From Cryptomeria japonica (lineage: Eukaryota > Streptophyta > Pinopsida > Cupressales > Cupressaceae), in contig NC_081406.1 of NCBI RefSeq assembly GCF_030272615.1, positions 185,357,770 to 185,421,769 of the forward strand: DNA of 64,000 bases, in the 5' to 3' direction. The notes under the pieces are model-generated. The model was given only the letters and a program-made list of their open reading frames with translations, searched no databases and was not told the origin of the DNA. This document shows, one piece after another, positions 10,137 to 21,382 of this stretch. Each line of letters opens with the position of its first letter. Position 1 is the first letter of the stretch. A program made the position numbers and the translations under genes.

Positions 10137-12405
10137 GTGTGGTCCTATGAAAACTAGGAGTGTTCAGGGAGATAGGTACTTTATGATTCTAACTGATGAT
10201 TTCTCAAGAATGATGTGGGTCACATTCTTGAAAGACAAGTCTGAAGCTTTTGGAAAATTCAAATCCTTCAAAGCACTAGTTGAAAAGGAAAGTGGTAAGA
10301 GGATCAAATGCCTTAGAACCGATCAAGGAGGTGAGTTCACCTCTAGAGAATTCAATAAGTACTATAAATAAAATGGCATCAAGAGGCAACTGTCTACCCC
10401 CTGGACTCCATGATAGAATGGCCTTGTAGAAAGAAACAACCAGATTGTAGTTGAAGCAGCCAAAACAATGCCGATTCAAGAGAACGTTGCTCACACTTTT
10501 TGGAGAGAAGTGGTGAGCACTGTAGTCTACACTATGAACCAGGTACTCATCAAGAAAGGTAAGGATAAAACTCCTTATGAGTATTGGACTGGTAAAACTC
10601 CAATGGTAAGCTCCTTTAGAGTGTTTGGTAGAAAATGTTATATCAAGAGAAGTGAACACCGGAGCAAGTTTGATGCAAAATGTGATGAGGGAATATTCCT
10701 AGGGTATTCCACCAAGAGCAAAGCTCTTAAGTGTTTTAATAATAGGACTCAAATAATTATTGAAAGTATCAATGTTAGAGTTGATGAAACCTCTGAGAAA
10801 CCTGAGGAAATCGACAGTGAGCAAGTGGTAGATGAACCGGTCGTAACCTTCTGAGAACCGGTTGCAAAACAACAAAGTTCAAGCAACAATACTCCTACAC
10901 CGGTGGATGTTGATGTAGATGTTGATGAAGATGAGGATGAAGGGGAAAAGAAAGAGGAATCACTCAAGACCATTCCTAGGTATGTAAAGCTACATCATTA
11001 TCCAAAGTAGATCATAGGAGATAAAGATGTAGGAATTCTTACAAGAAGAAAGGTCAGAGAAAGTTCTTGCATGATTTTTGAATTTGAGCCTAAAACATTT
11101 AAAGAGGCACACAAAGATGAAGACTGGATTGAGGCAATGGAAGAGGAACTTGACCAGATAGAAAATAATGGTACATGGTCTTTGGTACCCAGACCTGAGC
11201 ACAAAAATGTTATTGGTACCAAATGGGTTTTTAGAAATAAGTTGAATGAAGATGGAAAAGTGGTAAGAAACAAAGCAAGATTGGTATGTAAGGGATATTT
11301 TCAAGAAGAAGGAGAAGACTATGGATAAACCTTTGCTCTAGTAGCTATATTAGAAGGTGTTCAAATGCTACTTGAATTTACACCCTTCAAAGGATTCAAA
11401 GTGTATCAGATGGATGTAAAATCTGCATTCCTAAATGGAATACTTGAAGAGGAAGTGTATATAGAGCAACCGGATGGGTTTTCTCTATCAGAAGATAGTG
11501 ATATGGTGTGTAGGCTACATAAAGCCTTGTATGGATTGAAACAAGCACCTATAGCATGGTATGAACATTTACACTCACATCTTGTGAAGATTGGATTTGA
11601 AAGAACAAGTGAAGATAGCAATATCTATCTGAAGTCAGAAGGAGATCAGATTCTGATCTGAGAAGTGTTTGTTGATGACATAATTTTTGGTGGAGATGAC
11701 AAGATGAGCCATGAATTTGTAGATGAGATGAAGAAGAAATTTGAGATGTCACTAATCAGAGAGATTAAGTTCTTCATTGGACTATAGATTCAACAAATGA
11801 AAGATGGTATCTTTATCAATCAGTCCAAGTATGTCAAAGAGGTCTTGAAGACCTTTGACATGGAAGAAAGCAAACTGGCTGGTACACCGATGATGACTAG
11901 TTGTAAATTGTCTAAAGAAGATGACTTAGTGTTGGTGAATGAGAAAGATTAACAGTCAATGATTGGTAAGTTGCACTATGTAGCACATAACAGACCAGAC
12001 ATAGTACATGCAATGGCCATTGCTGCACATTTTTAGAAAAGTCCAAGAGAATCCCACTTGGTAGTAGTCAAGCGGATTCTTAGATATCTAAAGGGGACTA
12101 TTGATTATGGATTATGGTACCCATATAGTAATGATTTCAATCTCAAAGTATTTACTGATGCTGATTGGGCTGGTAATGTGGAAGACCAGAAGAGCACAAC
12201 TGGTAGTGCATTCTTTCTGGGTGGTAGACTTGTCTCATGGATGAGAAAGAAGCAAAGTTGTATCTCTCAATCCACAATAGAAGTAGAATATGTAGCAGCA
12301 TTTATGAACTATACTCAGACAATTTGGATGAAGCATGTATTAAGGAGTTTCAAAGTCCCTGTATCTGAATTGGTGAGTATATTTTGTGACAACACAAGTG
12401 TAATT
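10137..12405 (+). pseudogene. pol: Copia pol fragment C (integrase, RT, RNase H)
   Basis: Starts inside integrase ([14 protein letters not shown]) and runs through the integrase core, RT (Q-M-D-V-K-S-A-F-L-N-G; F-V-D-D box near 11666-11690; L-Y-G-L-K-Q-A-P) and RNase H (F-T-D-A-D-W-A-G-N; F-C-D-N-T-S). The order integrase-RT-RNase H is the Copia order. The whole piece stays in one plus frame, aligned with element D 47176-49480. It is broken only by in-frame stops, including 10369, 10851, 11008, 11326, 11659, 11785 and 12034. Gag, protease and 5' LTR are missing. At 12405 it breaks mid-RNase H and joins an LTR tip. Confidence 0.85.
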
Positions 12406-12470
12406 TATACTGATTCACCTCCCCCCCTCTCAGTATCTATTGAGTATTTACTAATCATCATTATTCATCA
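12406..12470 (+). repeat. LTR 3' tip joined to Copia fragment C
   Basis: The sequence tatactgattcacc, then a C-rich run, ctctcagtat, and ttattcatca at the end, matches the last ~65 bases of element D LTRs (45430-45493). It is joined directly to RNase H, so the end of pol and most of the 3' LTR are deleted. No primer binding site follows, consistent with a 3' LTR end. Confidence 0.65.
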
Positions 12471-13240
12471 ATTTACATGATAATATCACCTATTTATACA
12501 ACTCATCAACCTTGACAACAAGATCATCTAAATCCTCAACTCACAATTAAAAAATCACATCAAATGATACAAGGATCAACCATCAGATCATTATAATGAT
12601 TTACATGACATAGAATAGACCTAAACCAAATATCTAAACACACAACACCACTGAAAATTAGGCCAAGATCAACCGCAACATGCTACACCACCAAGAAAAC
12701 TGCATAACACAAAGAACATCACCGGCTCAGCAAAATCACCAACAACTCACACAAAAATCAATGCATATCATCAAAACAAATAGGATATGCTTAGGAAACA
12801 CCAGAAATAACATTAGAATAATCAAAACTAGGTGCACCAACACCACTTATCAAATATTCATTTATCAACATTTGAAACTCAAGAACACTCAAACAACATC
12901 TATCACAAAGAAAATATAACTTGTGTAGGACCAAATCATGAACCATCTGAAATGAAGATATAGAAGACCATCTCAAACAATAGCCCAAAATCTCAGTACA
13001 AGATCTGACCACACCGGAATATACCAAAGGAAATACTAAACTTTGAAAATAACTAATCAGATAAACAAATTGTAAAACCGGGTCATCCGATATGATCAAT
13101 TAGGCTTCTCGGATCACCAAGACCAATACATAAGATTATAATGATACAATAAATACTCCATACACCAAACCATAATCCCAATAAGCCAATTTGCAATCAT
13201 CAGAGCAGGAATATGTTGACATCAATGATAATGTCCAACA
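12471..13240 (-). repeat. LTR-like sequence on minus strand
   Basis: The minus strand starts TGTTGGACATTATC at 13240 and soon gives ATTGATGTCAACA, the signature start of the Copia LTRs in this window. A TATA-like TATAAATAG lies near 12495. The far end has no CA and no primer binding site, so it is truncated or a different repeat class. No ORF is credible (the forward 79-codon ORF at 12680 is low complexity). Confidence 0.35.
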
Positions 13241-13651
13241 GGTTCGAAGAGGATCGATTTTGCTGATCCATGAGTAGTTTAGGATATGATAGATACATTT
13301 TGGGATACATACATGTCTATTTGGCATGTAAATTTTTTATATAGGCATACACTTACATATGTGGACATACATTTTGTTTTCAAGTTGGCATTTATGCCAT
13401 TTTTGTATATGGACATACACTTGCAGTTATTCGACAATTTGATATATAGAAGTTGAGATTCGATATAATTTATTCCTCATTAGCATGGATTAATTCTTTG
13501 AAATTTCAATCTTGAATGTAATAATGAGCAATAACATGTTATTTGTATAATCTTGAGATTCAATATAATTTGTTCCATCTAAATATTAAGTGTTAAATTT
13601 GACTTCCTAGGGCAACTTCACCAAATTTAATGACCATATTGGTATTATTAT
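13241..13651. other. Unassigned AT-rich stretch
   Basis: There is no gene-like signal. The phrase gagattcRatataattt occurs twice (about 13448 and 13555), and the words ggacataca/ggcataca recur around 13340-13425, suggesting old repeat DNA. Confidence 0.4.
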
Positions 13652-13956
13652 TGTAGTGTCCTAAATTGTATTCCCTTATAATGTTTTCCTCATTTGTTCC
13701 CTCACCTTAGTGTTTGTCACTTGAGGCTTAATCAAAGCCCAAATTCTACTAACACAATGCATGAAACTTAATTTTTTTAGCATACACACTTTCTCCCTCG
13801 ATTTTCTATATCCCTGATTTGTTAGGACTAGAATGCTAGCACCCTAGTCCTCCCAATTAGGGCCCATTTTGGAGCCTCACTCATTTCAAATAAGAGGGAT
13901 TATTGATCTTGTGTTGGCTCATGTAAAAAAATTTAAGTTGTTTTTGGACTAGCATG

Positions 13957-13963
13957 TATAAAA
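13957..13963 (+). promoter_or_regulatory. TATA box of element I LTR
   Basis: Tataaaa is followed by a purine-rich ggggg tract and a pyrimidine stretch, about 305 bases into the LTR. Confidence 0.5.
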
Positions 13964-14740
13964 GGGGGTATGCCCCTCTCATTTTGAGAGAACCAAAAAA
14001 AACAATCATTTATCACATCCATCAAGTAATCAAGAATTCAACTTCAAGTGAGAAAATAATCAGTCTTCTTTCAAGCATTGAAGTAGAAGTAAGGTCAAGA
14101 TTCAAGCATTGTGTTGGGATGTGCAATTGTTTTCTTCTTGTGCCAAAATTGTCTAGGTTTATTGGCCTAATAATCTAAACCTTGACTCTTAAACCGTAAA
14201 CCTTAGTGTTGACACCCATATCCTTTTCCCTTTTGTTATACTTGATTGTTAACCTACTACAACCAATATTTGGTCTCTTTAGTCATGACTTGATCCTTTT
14301 TATCTATTGTTTTGATGAACCCTATGTGTTAGCCAACCCGTCATTATGGTCTACGTCCCTTTTCCTTTATTGTGCTTGTAAGTTTCCTATGATCAATGGT
14401 CATGATTCTCACGCAACTGCATGATTAGTGAAAGCTTCTCACTCGACCTAACTCCATAACCCCACCCATAGACATTGTACAAGGGCTCTACTATAAAAGG
14501 CTCATTACACATGGACCAATTAGGTTGTGATATATATGTGATTATGTAGCACGACAAGAGTATGGGCCCCACATGTCCACCATGTAGCCGAGATAACGAT
14601 AACCCATATCTGATGAGATCGATGACTTAGATCGAATAGGTAACTAGTGAAATATGCTCATGAAACCTAAATTTACAACCCTAAAAGGGTTATTAAAAGT
14701 GGCTATTTTATAAAAATAAAATAAGGTTATGTTTCCTTTC

Positions 14741-14812
14741 TCTATTTGTCACCACCTAAAAGGAGAATTTGTTTTATCTATTTGTCACCACCTAAAAGGA
14801 GCATTTGTTTTA
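14741..14812 (+). repeat. 36-base tandem duplication
   Basis: Two adjacent copies of a unit starting tctatttgtcaccacc, differing at one base (gagaat versus gagcat). It lies inside the element I LTR and is a local replication-slip type duplication. Confidence 0.85.
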
Positions 14813-15208
14813 GGATCCACAATATTCAAATATGAATCTTAACGGATACTTCATGCCATTACACTTGAATACGTGTCTGCAGTTAATGACCTAGGTTTTG
14901 TTGGTATAACCTAGATTCTTGATTCACTTTATTTCAATCTAATCTTACTACATATGCTCTTGTGGTATTTTGGTATTCTATGTAAAGCTTTTACAATTTA
15001 AAATATCAATTTCTAAGTTTGTTTCTTTAGGGTTTCCACATAGTAATTATTGCATTTGCACATCCACTAATCTTGGTGCTTTCATTCAAGGATTTATCTT
15101 TATAAATTGTAATATTACCAAGTGTTACTAAGGAGTCCTTTCTTTTGAATTATGTTTTAAAACCCTAGCAAGTGCTTGTACCTATTTATATAAACCCTGT
15201 CTAAGAAG

Positions 15209-15793
15209 ATGGTTAAATCTTTTAGCTAGGGCAAGAGGAAATTCTTAGAGGAGATATTTACATAGCTCTTGAGGTCAACAGAGACTCAAAAGAGGTCTAA
15301 GCCAAGTTCTTGACTGGATGACTTCATAATTGATCATACCAGTGGATTTAGAGACCCCATTATTGAACCATGGGAGTTTATCCTCTGGAAGAGGAGCTAT
15401 AATAAGAATAAAGAATGGGTGTCTGTGTCTAATATTTGGAACTACAATTTGGCAAGACTGGTTGTCCCAAATGTTTTTCTAAATATTGATTTGGTTACAA
15501 CAATTTCTGATAATTAAAATCCCAATATGAGAGAAATTATCGCCAAAGGAGGAAGATTGGTGGCCATCACTAAGGAAATGATTGATGAGGTCTTTATGCT
15601 CAATGTCAATGTTGATTGACCCATCAACCTACAGAATCTTGAAAAGGAATACAAGACCCATGAGAGATTATATAGGGATAAGATTTTAACTGTTAGGCCC
15701 CTACATTTTAAGATGGATGAGAGAACATTAACTTCAAAGGATGTTGCACCCTACAAGATCAATTTCTTCATTGGATACTTTAGAGATACTTAT
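15209..15793 (+). pseudogene. First ORF of element I, gag-like or unknown
   Basis: A single frame from the ATG at 15209 carries about 195 codons with at least five in-frame stops (for example S-x-stop-G-K-R near 15227). Recognisable stretches are D-P-I-I-E-P-W-E-F-I-L-W, R-L-V-V-P-N-V-F-L and T-S-K-D-V-A-P-Y-K-I-N-F-F. I cannot assign a domain; position just after an LTR suggests a structural ORF. It is cut at 15794, where the LTR of element F begins, so F probably inserted here. Confidence 0.45.
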
Positions 15794-16809
15794 TGTATAC
15801 ACTAAATATTGGATTGGAGAGAATTAATTAAATATGAGTTATTTAATTAATAGGTCCTTAATTCTTATACTTATAAATAAATTGAATAATCTATTTATAT
15901 AGTCCACTTTCTAAAATCTTCCCATCATAAATCATTTTCTTCATTTGCATAATTAAATAGGAAAATTTAATTAATTTAATTATTCCTTCCCACTTAATTG
16001 GAATTTCTATATTCATTTTTTTATCACATGCCTCCTAACTTCTAACCACCTAACCCACCATCTAACCTTGGGTTGAACCAACCCTATCCCTTTAAACTAC
16101 CCCTATCCTAACCTCCTATGGAGTACCTCTCCCCTCATTAAGACACATGGAATCATTTCCGTATGTCTTCCCTCTCTATTCCACTTTCCCTCTTGTAGAA
16201 CATGTGTGGAATTTGTTGGATATTCCCTTGCCACTTGTCCTTCTAAAAATAATAAGTGTGATATATTCCCAAGCCCATCCTAGCTTCTTCATCTCTGATC
16301 ATCTATCTCTCCACACTAAATATAAACCATTGAATCCTACCACCAAGGATCATACCTTGGAAATGCTATAAATTCCCTCTCTTTTCTTTCATGAAAGGAT
16401 ATTCTTTATCATGCATACTTAAAATCTTTAATCTTGCATTTTGAGCTTAGCATACACATTTAGCATAGAAGCATCTATAATTCTTGCTTTTAACATAGCA
16501 ATCATGTTCGTAACATATCAATCATGTTCATAGCATACCAATCATGTTAATCTATAATCATGATCATTCATCTCATCTTCATTTAGTTCATAAGATATCA
16601 TAGTATAGCATACTCATTCTTTAGGTTGTCATCTTGGAGGTCCATGCTGCGGAGAGCCAATCAATAGACCAACAAGATCTTGAAGATATAGGAAAATAAG
16701 ACACCATTGGGGAGTGCTCTTTTACTTTTCTTTTTTTTTTATTCCCTAATATAATATTTTATTCATGTGTTGGGTATTTTAATTGACCGATTCACATTCC
16801 TAGCATACA
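15794..16809 (+). repeat. 5' LTR of Tat-lineage Gypsy element F
   Basis: Starts TGTATACACTAAATATTGG, close to the TGTAGACACCTAA start of element H's LTR, and ends at CA (16808-16809). The TATA box is ctataaatt (from 16366). About 1,016 bases. The following ttttagcacccactgtgg lies where the primer binding site should be. The matching 3' LTR was not found; F's right part is lost or joined to element G. Confidence 0.6.
16367..16373 (+). promoter_or_regulatory. TATA box of element F LTR
   Basis: Tataaat in the context gctataaattccc. The same ctataaatt context recurs in the LTRs of elements G (54211) and H (58818), supporting common descent of the three promoters. Confidence 0.55.
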
Positions 16810-18717
16810 TTTTTAGCACCCACTGTGGAACCCTTGCCCTATTTTTAATATCTTTTTGCAGGTTTTATTGGTAGGTTAGCTCGGAGAAGAAGTTAAACAC
16901 ATCTTCTACATATATAAGAGCATAGGTCTTAAATATCAGCACATCAAAATTCTATTTTGGCACATTCACTACCTAGATCTCCGCCTCTGTCTAGTGTTTC
17001 TACACATCAACAGGATCTGATTGCCTTTTCTATTTTTCATACTTTAGCGTATTGAATAAATAAGGTAGTGCATAGAAAGTTTCTTTTAGCAAATAAACTA
17101 GTTTTAGTAGCACATCTAGTCTTTGTTTTAGCACACCTGTCTCTATTTGCATATTTTTAAATGTCCAAGTCTGATTTGTATCTTTCTATTTTACAGGCAC
17201 ATTTTACACTGTCAAAGACCAAAATATGAAACTATTAATGGTGTTTGTAGGAGTTAAGCTATTGCATTTCAATGTTAAATTAGGCATCTAATTTAATTAG
17301 AAGGTTAAATAACACCATGTATTCCATGTTTATAAACTGATAGGCATATCCTCTCCCCTTAATTGGGTGACCAAAATGTTAGACTGACTCTTTCATTTAT
17401 TGCATTAGGATAATACCTTTAGAAGGCGTGCCTTCCTGAGTAGCCCATAAGATCGGGTGAGAGGGGAATGACCTAAGTGGGAATGAAGCTAAGTAATTCC
17501 AACCCACTATAATAAAATGTGGTGGTGATGAAAATCACCTCCAAAGGTAGTGTTCATTGATAGCCCTCTCCCAGTATTCGTGTGATGCATAAAGCCTTTG
17601 TTCTAAAGGTTGGGAGGCCTCTTGAGGGATTTTTTCCTTGACACATTGAATGAAAACCCATACTATGAACCATAAGCATAGAATCTAGCGGAGTTACTAA
17701 CCAGACATTGTAATATCATAGTGAAAGGGTAGGGAAGAAACTACCCCCAAGACATTCACCATAAGGCTCTGAAGAAAATGATCAAATTGAGGAAAAAATC
17801 TCTTTGGTTCAACTTCTAGCAAAAGGCAAAAAAACTAGTGCACCCAAGGGTTTCAAGAGGCAGTTTGAGCTGACAAAGATTCTAAGATGTGTGAGTTGTG
17901 ATATTAGGATGAATTTATAGAATAGAAAAGTTTTATTGATTTGTCTTTAATTATCCAAACCTCTAAAAATCAATGGGATAAAAAACTTGTAGAACATACA
18001 CTTAATGTTTAGATCATAGAATAAAACAATTGTTTGACTACTTGCTTTTGTGTTTGCAATAATTATTTAGAAAATTATCCATTGAAAAACTCAGAACTTT
18101 CAATTTGAAATAAGATCAAACTATCAAAACTTTGAATATTAGAGCAATTTAGCACATAGATATAGTAAAACAATGCATAGACTGAATATATTAGCACATC
18201 CAAAGAATATATTAGTGCATTGGAAGCATACAACAATGCATAGACCAAATAGATTAGCACATACACAATGTAATTTAGCACATAGACCTATTCATATATC
18301 AGTCAGGGAGAAAAATCTAGCATATGATAGAAAACAAAAGTCAGATCTGGATACCCTTTTTAGAGTTGAGTTCACTTTTAGATCAATTTCAAAGTTAGGA
18401 AAATTTGGTTTTTCAAGTGAAACCTTTTTAACATAGTCTAGATCAAAACATTTTAAGTGTATAATTATCATTTTGATCTTTGATTTTCAACATAGTTTCT
18501 TTATCACGATATATCATCCTTAATCATGAAACAAGGGATTTGAAAAAGATCAACCTAGTCTAATCAATAGGATCTTTCCTATTTGACTTGGCTAACTCTC
18601 ATCAAATTATCACTTTAAACAAAGATCAAAGCTTAAAAACCTTTAACCACGTGCATGCTGGTTTTGACTAGAAATCGGGAGAGAAAACTATTAAAAAAAC
18701 AAAAACAAAAATCCACA
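16810..18717 (+). mobile_element. Long untranslated leader of element F
   Basis: 1.9 kb between LTR and gag without a credible ORF. The block about 17410-17720 (gcgtgccttcctgag ... gagaggggaatgac ... cccactata) resembles about 59785-60010 in element H's leader (gcctgccttcccgac ... gagaagggaatgac ... actcactata), so it is a conserved leader feature. The 16900-17170 and 18130-18300 parts are rich in the word tagcacat. Confidence 0.6.
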
Positions 18718-20100
18718 ATGGAAGAGGAAAATCATTTTTTTATTGAAATATACCATAGGATGATTATAATGAGGAAATATCAAAGGAAACAATCAAAGAA
18801 GTGCAACAAGATCCTAGATTTGGTAAATTCATGGAAAAGGTGTTGGAAACTAACAAAGAGAAGTACTTTCTAATGTTCAAACACTTGGGTGTTAAATTAC
18901 CTAAGGACTTTGATGTTACACAATTAAGACAAACCAAAGGGACAAGTGAAGCTCAAAACACTACAAATCGAACTGCTGACACTCAAACTCATGGTGATAA
19001 GATCAAGGATAGTAGAAACAATGAAACAAGGAATGGTACATATAATACCCTCTTAGCACTCACAACAAATACAAGCACTTCTACAACAAATCCAAAATAC
19101 ACAAAGGGGCACAAAAATGAAATACTCATTGGAATATATTTTCCCATATCCATTTGACAAAAGTTTAAACATGATACCTTTTCCACCAAGTTGTGAAATT
19201 CCAAAATATGACAAATACAATGGAAAAACTGATCCACAAGATCATGTGAGAGAATTTTGTACATTAAGTATGAAATTTACACATAATGAGACCTATCTAA
19301 TGAGGTTTTTTCCAAGGAGCTTGGGTCGACAAGCCATGGAATGGTTTTCCAAAATTCCACTTGGTATCAGATCATCTGAAGAATTAGTAGACAAATTTTC
19401 TTTTCATTATCATATAACATCAAGCATGAAATAACCATGCTTGCCTATGCAACACGAAACAGAAAAATGGAGCCATTCATTGTATTCTTGCAAAGATGGA
19501 GGCGATTTCTTGCTAGGTATCCTCGTACCATGCCTAAAAAGGAAAAGATGGACATTTTTATTGATAATATAAATAGTGAAATGAATTATAGACTCAAGTT
19601 ACAATCTCCACCAAGTTTTGAAAAATTAATCGAAAATGGAATCAATGTTGAAGAAGATTTTCTTAAAAGAGGAGTATTAAAACTCTAAAAAGAGGGATCA
19701 AATTATTCTAACAATAATAATAATAATGATAAATAAAAATTTTGGACAAGAAATAGAAACATTGTCAATGATGTAGTGGTTGATGCTAATAAGGTAAAAT
19801 TGAAACAACCCATCTTCAATCTATCAAGTCATACCATGGTGGTTAATCAAGACATCAAAAAACCTAAACCACCTCCCACCAACTTTCATATAAAATTTAC
19901 ACCTATTGACGAGCCACTTGAATCATATTTGAAAACACTCCTTGCACATAAATTGGTCACATTACCAATAACAAGAGATTTCAAGCCCAAAATCAAACCA
20001 GCATGGTGGAATGACAATCATTATTGTGATTTTCATAGAAGGGACATAAAACAAATGATTGTCAAAGATTGAAATATGTTATTCAAGACTTGATAGATAA
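18718..20100 (+). pseudogene. gag: Gypsy gag of element F
   Basis: N-terminal part in one frame (E-V-Q-Q-D-P-R-F-G-K-F-M-E near 18801), then a frame change, then the retrotransposon gag domain at 19117-19690 (Y-N-G-K-T-D-P-Q-D-H-V-R-E; A-M-E-W-F-S-K-I-P). A stop at 19432 splits this domain. About 20005-20090 has H-Y-C-D-F-H-R-R-D, the start of a Tat/Gypsy-type Cys-His knuckle whose later Cys/His positions are lost. It would form the capsid of element F; here it is dead. Confidence 0.75.
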
Positions 20101-20322
20101 CATTCTCTATCAGATTTGCCACCTTCTCCTAGATCATATAGGAAACCATCCATGTCAAAGAAACAACTGGTTTCAAAACCACTCAAAATATTTGATGGAT
20201 CATTTGTTAGGGCGGGGACTCCATTTGAAGAAACTGGAGATAAAGACATCCTACAGTGGCTATACAAAGATGAGGAAGAATCCTGTCAAGAAATAAACAA
20301 TGTCAACATACCAACTGAAAAA

Positions 20323-20430
20323 TATGAAAAAGGATTTCATATCCTGTAGAGAATGGGATATGACGGTAGTGGTCCTATAGGCAAAAGAAAGCAAGGTATT
20401 CTAGAACCTATACAACTTCCTTCTTAATGG
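20323..20430 (+). pseudogene. G-patch motif segment of element F
   Basis: The reading R-M-G-Y-D-G-S-G-P-I-G-K-R-K-Q-G-I-L-E fits the Gly-rich G-patch pattern, an RNA-binding motif known in some retroelement polyproteins near the protease. A TAG stands just before it (about 20347) and another stop follows at about 20425. The corresponding region of element G is triplicated (39063-39625). No D-T/S-G protease motif is visible nearby. Confidence 0.55.
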
Positions 20431-20469
20431 GTCAAAGACAAGATGGGAATATTTTTTGGATAGGACAAA

Positions 20470-20665
20470 CTAACACGTAAGAAAGAAAGGAAAACAACAC
20501 CTAAACAACAACAAGAAGAGGAAGCTATCTGCAAACAACAAGAAGAGGAAGTAGTCCACAAACAAAAAGAAGATGAAGTGGTTTGAAAACCATAAGAAGA
20601 AGAAGTAGTTTGTAAGAAACAAGAGGAGGAGAATAGTTGAAAACAAGAACTTGTCAATAAGAGAG
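20470..20665 (+). repeat. Acidic Lys-Gln-Glu tandem peptide repeats in element F
   Basis: Six or so degenerate units encoding K-Q-Q-E-E-E-V-V (aaacaacaagaagaggaag and variants), broken by stops at several Gln/Trp-like codons. It lies between the G-patch and RT and encodes a charged linker or coiled coil. Confidence 0.65.
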
Positions 20666-21382
20666 AAGAATCTATCCATAATCTTTATCAAAAAATATTT
20701 GGATTACAAACTTCTAGTGAGATAGATTCCAATGAGTGAGAGTGGGATTCATATCATTCTAAAAAATCCTTTGAAGGATCTTGTTATTCAAAAGACGTTG
20801 ATCTTGATATAGATCACTCATATGTAGGACAAATGTTGGAGTATAGACCACTTGAATTAGAATCACAATCTATCGATTCTGATTACATCAAGGATAATCA
20901 GAGACTAATCCCAAGAGGTAATTCTAGGAAGAATAACATCATAGACCTGGAAGTAACCATTGAGAAAATTAGATATTTTCATTATGACCCTTAATTTCTT
21001 TGAGACTAACCAATAAAATGACCCTTTACCTTTGGTACATCCAGAGCTTATTGATTGGGAGAAAAATGAATCCATTGAGATAGATACTTTTCCCAATGAC
21101 TATGCTATTTCTCAATATATCAATGTCATAGAACCCAAAACATCTTTCACTAGTGAATTTAATGACATAAATTCTAGTTGAGGAGGTGTCAAGTCTCTTA
21201 GTCAAAAAAGAAAAATAAATAAATCAAATATCAGGTCTAATTCTCAAAACCATTTGATGGAAACATTAGATCAAGAAAAAGTAAAAATAAAAGACATATC
21301 CAATAGTGAAAACCTACTTGAGGTGTGAGAGGATGAGAGACTTGACACTCTTTCCAATTACTACCAAAAGAAGTCTTGAATA

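Larger units (their letters stand above)
13652..15062 (+). repeat. 5' LTR of Gypsy-like element I
   Basis: Begins TGTAGTGTCCTAAATTG, the same kind of start as the Gypsy A LTR, with a TATA box tataaaa at 13957-13963. It ends near cacatcc, just before the phrase ttggtgctttcattca that follows LTRs of many plant Gypsy elements. The exact 3' end is uncertain by about 30 bases. An internal 36-base tandem duplication is at 14741-14812. Confidence 0.55.
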
